A stretch of 8,294 nt of DNA from Acidobacteriaceae bacterium (GTDB lineage: Bacteria > Acidobacteriota > Terriglobia > Terriglobales > Acidobacteriaceae): NCBI GenBank assembly GCA_003162255.1, contig PMMJ01000520.1:369-8662 (forward strand). The letters are read 5' to 3'. The notes beneath the pieces are model-generated. The model saw only the letters and a list, made by a program, of their open reading frames with translations. It ran no database searches and was not told the origin of the DNA. This document shows positions 1 through 6,435 of the stretch, piece after piece. The first letter of the stretch is position 1; each line of letters begins with the position of its first letter. Position numbers and translations under genes: made by a program.

Positions 1-419
1 GGACTGACGCATAACAACTTATAGAGCAGCATGGCGAAGCAAAAGGTGACGCCGCCGAAGTACGGGCCCCGAAGCCTCAGGGTCACTGTGCCGATAAAGA
101 GACCAAATAGGCCCGCAACGATCCCTCCGATGGGGAGGGTCAGCCAGGGCCCCCAGCCCAAGTGCAGGTTTAGCACTGCCGCTGTATATCCAGCCGCGCC
201 CACAAAAAGGGAGTGGCCGAAGTTAACTTTGCCGGTGTAGGCAAGAATATCCCAGCTGCAGGCTAGGACCACATAGTAGTTGCATAGAAACAGGACTTCC
301 ATAAAGTAGCCCCCTTTCACCACCAGCGGGGCCATAAGGACGATCGTGCTGAAGATTACCAGACCCCTGAGCCGCCGGTAGAATATCGTGAGACCGAACA
401 AGTCCTGGTAGGTATTCAC
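1..419 (-). CDS. livM: LivM-type branched-chain amino acid ABC permease (N-terminal part, cut by window edge)
   Basis: This is an inner-membrane permease subunit that would pair with LivH to form the channel of a branched-chain amino acid type (HAAT) ABC importer. Only about 139 N-terminal residues are present and the frame is still open at base 1. Translating the minus strand gives a hydrophobic protein with a first membrane segment in VIFSTIVLMAPLVV, then ACSWDILAYTGKVNFGHSLF and LRLRGPYFGGVTFCFA, which match the conserved 'N-I-L-x-G-Y-x-G-x-x-x-x-G-H' and 'L-R-L-R-G-P-Y-F' blocks of LivM. I chose the GTG at 419-417 because it directly follows the livH stop TAG (422-420) and a GGGAGA sits 9 bases upstream, inside the end of livH. 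The two genes share one reading frame with nothing between stop and start, so they must be translationally linked. The substrate cannot be told from this part. Confidence 0.9.
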   Translation of the reverse strand, partial: MNTYQDLFGLTIFYRRLRGLVIFSTIVLMAPLVVKGGYFMEVLFLCNYYVVLACSWDILAYTGKVNFGHSLFVGAAGYTAAVLNLHLGWGPWLTLPIGGIVAGLFGLFIGTVTLRLRGPYFGGVTFCFAMLLYKLLCVS

Positions 420-1286
420 CTAGTTCATTCTCCCTGCTTTTAGAATTCCGGTTGGCCGCACAACCAGAATGAGAATCATTACCGTCAGATACACCATATC
501 CGCATAATTGGCAGAAAGAAGGTAGCTTACCGCGGTCTCTGAGTACGCCAAGAGTAGACTGACAATAATCGCGCCCCCCATGCTTCCCAGCCCCCCAATG
601 ACCACGATAGCGAAGGCCTTAAATAGCGGAAACGACGACATGCCGGGCTCCGCCTCGATTATTGGAGAGGCCAGCACTCCGGCTAACGCAGCCAGCGCGG
701 CCGAAATCCCCATCGTGATCATGTAGACTCTCTCGTAACGAATCCCCATGAGAATGGACGCCACTTTGTTCTGTTCCACTGCGGAAATAGACTTGCCGAT
801 CTTGGTCTTCTTGATAAAGATCCACAGAAGAGAGACGACGATAATCGCGGCACAAATGATGAGCAATTTCTGATAGGAAATATACATTCCTGCCAGCTCG
901 ATGTCTCCGTTGATGAAATTCTGAACCGATTTACCGTGGGCTCCATAGATCGCGTATATTACCTGCCTGCAAAACGTTTGGCCAAATATCAGGGTAAGGA
1001 CTACCTGGTAGGCATGATTCTCCCGAAAGGGCCGGATGCCCACCTGGTCAAGGATCATACCGATCACGGCAACCCCAGCAACAGCCAATAGCGCAGACAA
1101 GACAACGTTCAGTTTCAATATGCTCATGAAGGTATAGGCGAGATATGCCCCGATCATGTAAAAGGCGCCGTGGGCAAGGTTGACGATTCCGGCCACTCCT
1201 AGAATCAGCGTGAATCCCACAGCAATGAGGCTGTAGATGGCCCCCCAAATCGTTCCCAAGACAAAGATACTTAGTAATGCGCTCAT
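420..1286 (-). CDS. livH: LivH-type branched-chain amino acid ABC permease
   Basis: Full-length (288 residues) inner-membrane permease of a HAAT-type ABC importer; LivH proteins are usually about 290-300 residues. About eight hydrophobic segments are visible. Family marks are GVAGIVNLAHGAFYMIGAY (residues 30-48), the cytoplasmic loop KTKIGKSISAVEQNK (160-174) followed by SILMGI, which is the EAA-like contact site for the ATPase, then KAFAIVVIGGLGSMGGA (223-239) and the C-terminal RPTGILKAG. The ATG at 1286 is preceded by GGAG at a distance of 7 bases. Downstream, livM begins on the very next base after the stop. Upstream, an ISL3 remnant separates the gene from livK, but the ribosome binding site is untouched. 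Transport of leucine-like amino acids is the family default; next to a carboxylic acid catabolic module the true ligand may be a different small acid or amide (inference). Confidence 0.93.
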   Translation of the reverse strand: MSALLSIFVLGTIWGAIYSLIAVGFTLILGVAGIVNLAHGAFYMIGAYLAYTFMSILKLNVVLSALLAVAGVAVIGMILDQVGIRPFRENHAYQVVLTLIFGQTFCRQVIYAIYGAHGKSVQNFINGDIELAGMYISYQKLLIICAAIIVVSLLWIFIKKTKIGKSISAVEQNKVASILMGIRYERVYMITMGISAALAALAGVLASPIIEAEPGMSSFPLFKAFAIVVIGGLGSMGGAIIVSLLLAYSETAVSYLLSANYADMVYLTVMILILVVRPTGILKAGRMN

Positions 1287-1310
1287 AGATCCACTCCATT
1301 CAACTCAACT

Positions 1311-1336
1311 GGCTCTTCGCGGAAACGAATGAGCAC
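1311..1336 (+). repeat. Probable left terminal inverted repeat of the ISL3 remnant
   Basis: The sequence begins GGCTCTTCGCGG and lies about 90 bases upstream of the transposase start, the usual place for an ISL3 left end. The call rests on resemblance to family ends that I remember and on position. The matching right end is absent, so the inner edge of the repeat cannot be fixed. Confidence 0.5.
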
Positions 1337-1424
1337 TTCTTCCCCCCATCGACTCGGGACCACCGTTGATAGAGCGGGAGCCGATGGCATTTGCTTCCGT
1401 CACAACACCTGGCATGATACGGCC

Positions 1425-1903
1425 ATGAAAATCCGACGCCTCCACGGCGCCTGCCGGGTCTCCGGGTTTCGGCCCGCTCGGACGGTCCGTGGAATCTTCG
1501 GCGACCCCAAGGCGCGCGTCCTCCGGCTCACCCGCCGGGGGAAGACGGTCTGCGGCACCTGCGGGACCGCGCACCGCACCCGCCCTTACCACACGCGCCG
1601 CCCAGCCCGAGATCTCTCCTGGCGACACACGGGTGGGCGCGGCGCTGCTTCGCCCACTGGCAAAACTCCTTGCAGGGGGAAGCCCTCGCGCCGTTCGAGA
1701 AGTTCGCGGCCATGGTGCAACGGAACCGGGACGGCATCACGGCCCACTGTCGGGCGGAGGAGAAGGTCTCCTTGGGGTTCGTGGAGGGATTGAATACCAA
1801 GATCCGCGTCATCCAACGTCGGGCATAAGGTCTCCGAGACGAGGAGTATCTGCGCCTCAAGATTCCCGCCTGTCATCATCCTGTTCCAAGCCTTTGGGTC
1901 TGA
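1425..1903 (+). pseudogene. ISL3-family transposase, broken (internal deletion, frameshifts, nonsense codon)
   Basis: Remnant of a DDE transposase. The N-terminal part starts at ATG 1425 (MKIRRLHGACRVSGFRPA, then GIFGDPKARVLRLTRRGK, a CGTCG zinc-binding pair and RRPARDLSW), the typical ISL3 start with a Zn-ribbon. Near 1620 the frame shifts by one, where GDTRV continues the family sequence in another frame. The central catalytic region, roughly 200 or more residues, is missing. From about 1645 a third frame gives the C-terminal part: FAHWQNSLQGEALAPFEKFA, FVEGLNTKIRVIQRRA, an in-frame TAA at 1826-1828 where the family normally has a Tyr (R-R-A-Y-G), then GLRDEEYLRLKIPACHHP, ending at TGA 1901-1903. 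The 'EGLNxKIRVIxRRAYG' block is the best family signature. Three separate lesions mean this is an old, inactive copy. Confidence 0.85.
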
Positions 1904-1909
1904 TCATAG

Positions 1910-1964
1910 GAGCTACACCAGGGTTCGACGCCGGGAGAATCCCGTCATCGAACCCTGGTAGCTC
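1910..1964. repeat. Long imperfect stem-loop between livK and the IS remnant
   Basis: The arms 1910-1936 and 1940-1964 pair over almost their full length, with an 11-bp uninterrupted core (CCAGGGTTCGA / TCGAACCCTGG), two mismatches, a 2-base bulge and a 3-base loop. It starts 17 bases past the livK stop codon on the minus strand. There is no run of T on either side, so it is not a textbook intrinsic terminator. It could protect the 3' end of the livK message and raise binding-protein output relative to the permeases, or be a dispersed REP-like palindrome. Both readings are inference from structure and position. Confidence 0.65.
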
Positions 1965-1980
1965 GTAAGTCCTTCTAAGA

Positions 1981-3210
1981 TTACTTCTTCCACCATGCCG
2001 GCTTTACAAACTCGCCGGTCTTGTATTTCTCCGGGAAGATAACGACTTGCTTCGCGCCCGCTTGCCATTGAACAAAGGGAAGCAGGGTTCGTCCTTCCAG
2101 AAGATCGTGAGACTTCTTGTCAAAACCGAGTTGCGGATGGAGTACGCCGTTGAAAGACGTATTTTCCAATCCTTTGATTATGTCGTTAGTCTTTAGGGAT
2201 TTTGTCTTCTTGATTACTTCCGCCATCATGTATACGGCGTCATAGGTATAGCCGCTGGTATAAACAGGCACGCCCCCATAAGCCTTCGTGTACTTATCCC
2301 AGAACGGGATCGTCTTGTCGCTTAACGCTGCCCTGGCGAGGTGGTTGTAACTTACTTCGTAAAGACACGCACCGCCCGTGATATCCCAGAATTTTGAATC
2401 GCCGCTGTCCGGATTTATGGCACCCATGGGTGCGGGTTTGCTGTCCGCCCAAGCCTTGATCAGCGGAATGGCCGCCGCATGGCTTATAACATGTAAAATA
2501 TAATCGGCCTTCAAGGATTTAATCTTGGCGAATGTGGGCGAAAAGTCTTTAAGATCTGTGTCAAAACGCTCGTAGAAAACCACTTCCATGCCGGCCTTCT
2601 CCAGCTCTTCCTTTAGTGCCCCGAAAGGTTCAGACCATTTTGCATTTTCGACCAGCATGGCGAATTTCTTGGCCCCCAGCTTGGGGTGCACAAAGTCCAT
2701 GGAATATTGGAAGGTCGCCTTTACCTGCCTATTGGCATTAGCCATGTTCATAAAGAAATACTTGTTCTTAGTATAGTCTTTCAAGACATTGTCGGTAAGA
2801 TCTGGGGAGGCAGATCCGGTTGTCATAAAAACAATTTGATACTCGGAAAGAAACGGCTGTATGGCCAAAGCGACCCCGCTGCTCATTGTTCCTATCAAGA
2901 CGTCAACCTTGTCGTCCAGGACAAGCTTCTTCATGGCCATTACGCCTTTTTCAGGCTTTAATTCCGAGTCACCGATGAATAGTTCAATTTTCTTTCCCAG
3001 AATCCCACCGCCGGCATTGATTTCCTCTGCGGCCATCTTCGCCGCATTCACGATCCCCTGGCCTGTGGACATCTGCAATTCACTCACAATCCCTATTCTT
3101 ACCGTATTGGCCTTACTAAAATCGCGGTCCGCCGCGTCTGTGGGCGGCGAAACCAAGAGCAGGACCGCCAAACCAATCACTCCAATCCATCCCCACTGTT
3201 TTTCAAACAT
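1981..3210 (-). CDS. livK: Periplasmic binding protein of a branched-chain amino acid type ABC importer
   Basis: A secreted type I periplasmic binding protein (Leu/Ile/Val-binding fold) that captures the ligand for the LivHM permease. I chose the ATG at 3210 because AAAGGAG lies 8 bases upstream and a clean signal peptide then starts the protein: MFEKQWGW, hydrophobic IGVIGLAVLLLV, and a likely cleavage after TDA (about residue 26); an upstream in-frame ATG at 3285 would bury this signal. There is no lipobox cysteine. The mature part opens with VRIGIVSELQMSTGQG, then NAAKMAAEEINAGGGILGKK (residues 55-74) and a ligand-contact stretch GTMSSGVALA (107-116), followed by TTGSASPDL. At 409 residues it is somewhat longer than E. 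coli LivK, but normal for LivK-like proteins of environmental bacteria. It follows the permease gene after 120 bases with no clear terminator. Ligand unknown. Confidence 0.9.
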   Translation of the reverse strand: MFEKQWGWIGVIGLAVLLLVSPPTDAADRDFSKANTVRIGIVSELQMSTGQGIVNAAKMAAEEINAGGGILGKKIELFIGDSELKPEKGVMAMKKLVLDDKVDVLIGTMSSGVALAIQPFLSEYQIVFMTTGSASPDLTDNVLKDYTKNKYFFMNMANANRQVKATFQYSMDFVHPKLGAKKFAMLVENAKWSEPFGALKEELEKAGMEVVFYERFDTDLKDFSPTFAKIKSLKADYILHVISHAAAIPLIKAWADSKPAPMGAINPDSGDSKFWDITGGACLYEVSYNHLARAALSDKTIPFWDKYTKAYGGVPVYTSGYTYDAVYMMAEVIKKTKSLKTNDIIKGLENTSFNGVLHPQLGFDKKSHDLLEGRTLLPFVQWQAGAKQVVIFPEKYKTGEFVKPAWWKK

Positions 3211-3330
3211 CTTTCTTTCTCCTTTCCTCCCTGTGTTGAGACAATTTCCACAACAGGTCCGTTCCTCTCGGTTCCCCAGCCACATTCTTAGTTTCAGATC
3301 AAAATATATTTGCTATTACATTGATCGACA

Positions 3331-4632
3331 TCAGACGCCAAGGATTCCCTTAATTACAAACAGGATTGTCAAACCGACCAATATCAAGGGGGGAGCGAGC
3401 AACAGTTTAGAGAATGTCTCTCCTTTGATCTTATTATCGGCAATAGATGCCAACGCCATACCACCGCCGGAGGAGAAAGGCGAACATCCAGTACCACATG
3501 AACCGACATATATTGCGCCAAACAGCAATGCGGGGGAAATTCCAGAAGAATGTGCAATGATCGGAACAATGGGAAAAAGAGTGGGAGCCACGACAGCAAG
3601 CGTGCTGGCGAAGAAGCTCATGGTGCCTGCTACCACAATCAACAATCCAATTGTCATGGCAGGCGGGATATTCTTGCTAATAAAGCTTGCCAGCATCGTA
3701 ATCGTGCCTGCCTTCACGGCTACGCCGATGAGTAATCCCATTCCGCACAGCACGGTAATCGTATTCCAGGGCACCACTTTGGTTGTGATTTCCTTGAGAT
3801 CACCCAATTTCAGGAAATGCGCAATAACAGCGCCTACGACCGCAAGAAGAGTCATGTCCGCCTTGGATCGCAGGAATGAAAGCACCGTGTTCCCCGGAAA
3901 GAGCACACTCAAGAACGTGGGCATCGTCATGCACAACATGACTGCCGCAATCAGAAAAAGGTTCTTTCTCTGCTGTGATGTAAACGGAGCCGGCTTTTCT
4001 ATGTCATGCGTGCTAACTCTCCAGCCTTTGAGCACGAAATAGGCCACCAGCACGATGCTCGTTTCTCCCAGAGCAAGATTGCCGGACACACCCAGCGAGA
4101 TGGGGGTGAGAGATGGATCTGCATAGCCGGTCTTCTCAATGATGCCACGAATGAGCAAACCGCCTGTGCCAATAAGTGGGATGTTATCTCCCACTGTTGA
4201 GCCGGTGATGACTGCTAAGATGCTTAAGACCCTGTTCATGCCCGTCTTGGTGCACACGGGCATCACGATAGGTACCATAAAAGCGACAACGGCATAGACT
4301 CCCGCCCCAATTGCCCCCAGCATCATAGAGCTCAGGAAGACAATGAGGGGAATGAAATACGGGAGGTTTCTGAATAAATAGATACTTTTTGCCGCTGCCT
4401 TTTCCAAGGTGCCGTTGGTGGTCGCGAACCCGTAAAAGGTGGTCAGGGTAAAAAGAATAAAGAACAGCTTGGTGGTCCACATTGCAATAAGATCAGACGG
4501 CGTAAGGCCCAAGATGAATGCGCCGATGATATAGGCAAAGCCGATTGCAATCATACCGATATTTATACTGAACATGTATCCAAACGCGATCGCCATAGCA
4601 ATGGAAAGAAGTATTACCAAATTGATGGTCAT
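3331..4632 (-). CDS. Ion-transporter superfamily permease, probable di/tricarboxylate carrier (MatC/SLC13-like)
   Basis: Integral membrane protein of 433 residues with roughly 11-12 hydrophobic segments. It probably takes up a carboxylic acid with Na+ or H+. The N-terminal third (SINIGMIAIGFAYIIGAFI, residues 22-40, then LGLTPSDLI) resembles the N-terminal domain of the malonate/dicarboxylate carrier MatC. The two halves each carry a conserved re-entrant-type stretch: GSTVGDNIPLIGTGG (144-158) and GSCGTGCSPFSSGGGMALA (377-395), a pattern typical of the ion transporter superfamily (CitM, SLC13, ArsB). A charged cytoplasmic loop lies around 203-224. The ATG at 4632 has GGGGAGA 7 bases upstream and starts 18 bases after the small-subunit stop, so this gene belongs to the same transcription unit as the two enzymes. 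That context makes their substrate its most likely cargo (inference). The family is clear; the exact subfamily is not. Confidence 0.8.
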   Translation of the reverse strand: MTINLVILLSIAMAIAFGYMFSINIGMIAIGFAYIIGAFILGLTPSDLIAMWTTKLFFILFTLTTFYGFATTNGTLEKAAAKSIYLFRNLPYFIPLIVFLSSMMLGAIGAGVYAVVAFMVPIVMPVCTKTGMNRVLSILAVITGSTVGDNIPLIGTGGLLIRGIIEKTGYADPSLTPISLGVSGNLALGETSIVLVAYFVLKGWRVSTHDIEKPAPFTSQQRKNLFLIAAVMLCMTMPTFLSVLFPGNTVLSFLRSKADMTLLAVVGAVIAHFLKLGDLKEITTKVVPWNTITVLCGMGLLIGVAVKAGTITMLASFISKNIPPAMTIGLLIVVAGTMSFFASTLAVVAPTLFPIVPIIAHSSGISPALLFGAIYVGSCGTGCSPFSSGGGMALASIADNKIKGETFSKLLLAPPLILVGLTILFVIKGILGV

Positions 4633-4650
4633 CGATCATTCTCCCCACTA

Positions 4651-5154
4651 TTAGATATAATCGTCGCCGAGCAGGCCTTCAGACTCCAGAAGCGACATGA
4701 TACCGCCGGCATTCAAGATCTTCAGCAAAGCTTCAGGCCACACCTGTCCCTGCAGTACCTGCCCTGTTCTGGTGTTTGTAACCGTGGCCTTATCAAAATC
4801 CACCTCAGCCACATCGCCTTCCTGGAAGGCATCGATGACTCCCACCACTTCCAGCGCGTGGAAGGGCTCGTTGACGCAGTTGCGGAAGAACAATCCGTTA
4901 ATGCTCTCAGCCAGCAGACAGCCGATACCCAGATCCTTCAGCACTCGGGCAGCGGGACGACTGGAGCCCGTTCCGAAGTTCTTGTCCGCAACGATAATGT
5001 CCCCTATTTGCACCAGCTTGGTCCAGCCCGGTCTGTTCGGGCTGAATGCGTGCTGCGGCCGCTCGGCCGGCGGTAACAACTGTGTGAACCCGGGCATGAT
5101 GACGTCGGTATTGATATTGGCCTCGAATTTCCAGACACGTCCGGTGATCTTCAT
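4651..5154 (-). CDS. Aconitase-superfamily hydro-lyase, small (swivel) subunit, LeuD-like
   Basis: Swivel-domain subunit (167 residues, usual for LeuD/HacB-type partners) that closes over the Fe-S large subunit and supplies substrate-binding residues. Visible marks are INTDVIMPG (residues 14-22), NFGTGSSRPAARVLKDLG (59-76) and AESINGLFFRNCVNEPFHAL (82-101), which match the 'N-T-D-x-I-x-P', 'G-x-G-S-S-R' and 'F-x-x-N' blocks of the family. Two things are unusual. The common GCGSSREHA of LeuD reads GTGSSRPAA, and the substrate-recognition loop after NTD carries LLPPAERPQHAFSPNRPGW (26-44) rather than a LeuD-type loop. These argue against leucine synthesis. The start overlaps the large-subunit stop (ATGA), so the two are translationally coupled. 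The product is best named by family: a dehydratase or isomerase acting on a C5-C7 hydroxy di- or tricarboxylate, with dimethylmaleate hydratase as one candidate. Confidence 0.85.
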   Translation of the reverse strand: MKITGRVWKFEANINTDVIMPGFTQLLPPAERPQHAFSPNRPGWTKLVQIGDIIVADKNFGTGSSRPAARVLKDLGIGCLLAESINGLFFRNCVNEPFHALEVVGVIDAFQEGDVAEVDFDKATVTNTRTGQVLQGQVWPEALLKILNAGGIMSLLESEGLLGDDYI

Positions 5155-6425
5155 TTGCTGTTCACCTCCAGAAAGCCGCGGGGGTCGGTTATATGTCCGG
5201 TTACGGCCGACGCCGCAATCACTGCCGGAGACCCCAGATAGATTTTCGCGCTATTACTGCCCATGCGTCCCTTAAAGTTGCGGGTGGTGGCCGTGATACA
5301 TACCTCTTCTCCGGCCAGCACGCCGTTATTCAGGCCTGCGCAGACTCCGCACGTGGGCGGCGTCAGCAGGCATCCTGCTTCGATCAGGATATTGATGATC
5401 CCGCGCTTTGCCGCTTCCCGGTATACGAGCTGGGAGCCCGGCGTGACAAGGAATCTCACCCGGTCGGCGATCTTTCTTCCCTTGAGGATTTCTGCGACCG
5501 CTTCCAAATCTTCCAGCGTACTATTTGCGCATGACCCTACGCAGCACTGGTCTACCTTTATCTTTTCTCCCAGCTGGCTCACGGGCACCGTGTTGTTTAT
5601 GACCTTATCCGGCAGCGCCACGTATGGCTCGATGGGGCGTAACTCGATTGCGCGCACATCCAGATAGGCTGCATCGGGATCCGGGTAGGTCATCTGGAAC
5701 GGTCTGTGATTCCTGGCTTTGACATACTCCGCCAACTGGGCATTTGGTTCCCACACGGCAAACTCGACACTGACCTCCGCTGCCATCGTCGAGAGCGTTC
5801 TGCGGGCATCCAGGCTGAATGAATCTGCGGCGGGGCCGCCAAATTCGATATTGCAGTTGACATGATCGCCATACTTCCCGGCAATGTACAAAAACACGTC
5901 CTTTGCGCTTACGCCCTTCTGCAGTTCCCCGGTGAATTCATACCGGACTGTTTCACCAACCTTGAACCAGGTTTGACCTGTGCAAAAGGTATAGAGAATG
6001 TCGGTGGTGCCAAGTCCTCTGGCACAGCAGTTCAAGGCGCCACTACTGCAGCTGTGCGAGTCTCCGCAGACCAAGACCGTCCCGGGCAGTGCATAGGCGT
6101 GGTCGGCCAGCACCTGATGGCAAATGCCTTGATTGGCACCGATATCATGAAATCTCACTCCGGTTTTCAATGCAAAAGTCCTGCTTCTCAATACGCCTTC
6201 GGCCGTAGCCAGATCCTTTGGGGGCGTGATGTGATCGTTAATAATGATCACTTTGTCGGGGTCATGCAGCGTCTTCGGCAATTTCAATTTGTCACTGTGG
6301 TCCGCGATAAACGCCATATCCGTTAAGACGGCTGTTTCAACCTTTACGACAACCAGGTCCCCGGGGCGAACAACGCTCCGTCCCGAACTCCGCGCCATGA
6401 TCTTCTCAACAATATTCATCCCCAT
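5151..6425 (-). CDS. Aconitase-superfamily hydro-lyase, large [4Fe-4S] subunit, LeuC/homoaconitase-like
   Basis: Catalytic subunit (424 residues) of a cytoplasmic two-subunit hydro-lyase. It adds or removes water from a hydroxy-acid using a [4Fe-4S] cluster. The three cluster cysteines are visible: C299 in VGSCANSTLEDL, and C359 and C362 in PPTCGVCAG. Other family blocks are HDIGANQGICHQ (93-104, catalytic-region His103), CGDSHSCSSGALNCCARGLGTTDI (starting at 120) and RNFKGRMGS (382-390, substrate phosphate/carboxylate contacts). The length and the spacing around the cluster fit the archaeal-type LeuC/HacA branch rather than the 460-470 residue E. coli LeuC. I chose ATG 6425, with AGGGG 7 bases upstream, 10 bases after the lyase stop; an in-frame ATG at 6461 would overlap the lyase gene. 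It pairs with the small subunit at 4651-5154. Its specificity is not readable from motifs; adjacency to a C-C lyase suggests catabolism rather than leucine or lysine synthesis. Confidence 0.9.
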   Translation of the reverse strand: MGMNIVEKIMARSSGRSVVRPGDLVVVKVETAVLTDMAFIADHSDKLKLPKTLHDPDKVIIINDHITPPKDLATAEGVLRSRTFALKTGVRFHDIGANQGICHQVLADHAYALPGTVLVCGDSHSCSSGALNCCARGLGTTDILYTFCTGQTWFKVGETVRYEFTGELQKGVSAKDVFLYIAGKYGDHVNCNIEFGGPAADSFSLDARRTLSTMAAEVSVEFAVWEPNAQLAEYVKARNHRPFQMTYPDPDAAYLDVRAIELRPIEPYVALPDKVINNTVPVSQLGEKIKVDQCCVGSCANSTLEDLEAVAEILKGRKIADRVRFLVTPGSQLVYREAAKRGIINILIEAGCLLTPPTCGVCAGLNNGVLAGEEVCITATTRNFKGRMGSNSAKIYLGSPAVIAASAVTGHITDPRGFLEVNSK

Positions 6426-6435
6426 GGTTTTTCCC

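Larger units (their letters stand above)
1311..1903 (+). mobile_element. Degenerate ISL3-family insertion sequence remnant
   Basis: The stretch between livK and livH is visibly richer in GC than its neighbours and carries a transposase remnant on the opposite strand to the operon. The left end starts at GGCTCTTCGCGGAAACGA (1311-1328), which resembles the terminal inverted repeats of ISL3-family elements (from memory of the family). The expected inverted copy, ending in GCGAAGAGCC, is not found on the right, so the right terminus appears lost and no 8-bp target duplication can be recognised. The right boundary is therefore set at the transposase stop codon and is approximate. The element is too short (about 0.6 kb against 1.3-1.5 kb for a complete one) to be active. 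Confidence 0.75.

Noticed and set aside
1910..1964. tRNA gene or attachment site suggested by GGTTCGA and TCGAACC
   Set aside because: No acceptor, D or anticodon arm can be drawn; the sequence is a single long hairpin.
1305..1968. Several long open frames on both strands in the livK-livH gap
   Set aside because: They are frames of the GC-rich ISL3 remnant. Only pieces of the plus-strand frames match transposase, and none is an intact gene.
3211..3330. Terminator or promoter between the permease gene and livK
   Set aside because: Only a weak imperfect inverted repeat (7 of 9 pairs) without a T-run and AT-rich patches without a convincing -35/-10 pair were found.
2861..4042. 393-codon open frame on the plus strand
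   Set aside because: It lies antisense across livK and the permease gene, both of which have clear family motifs, signal or membrane segments and ribosome binding sites. The plus-strand translation shows no domain and is a frame shadow.
4697..5275. 192-codon open frame on the plus strand
   Set aside because: Antisense shadow of the two hydro-lyase subunit genes; no recognisable domain or ribosome binding site.
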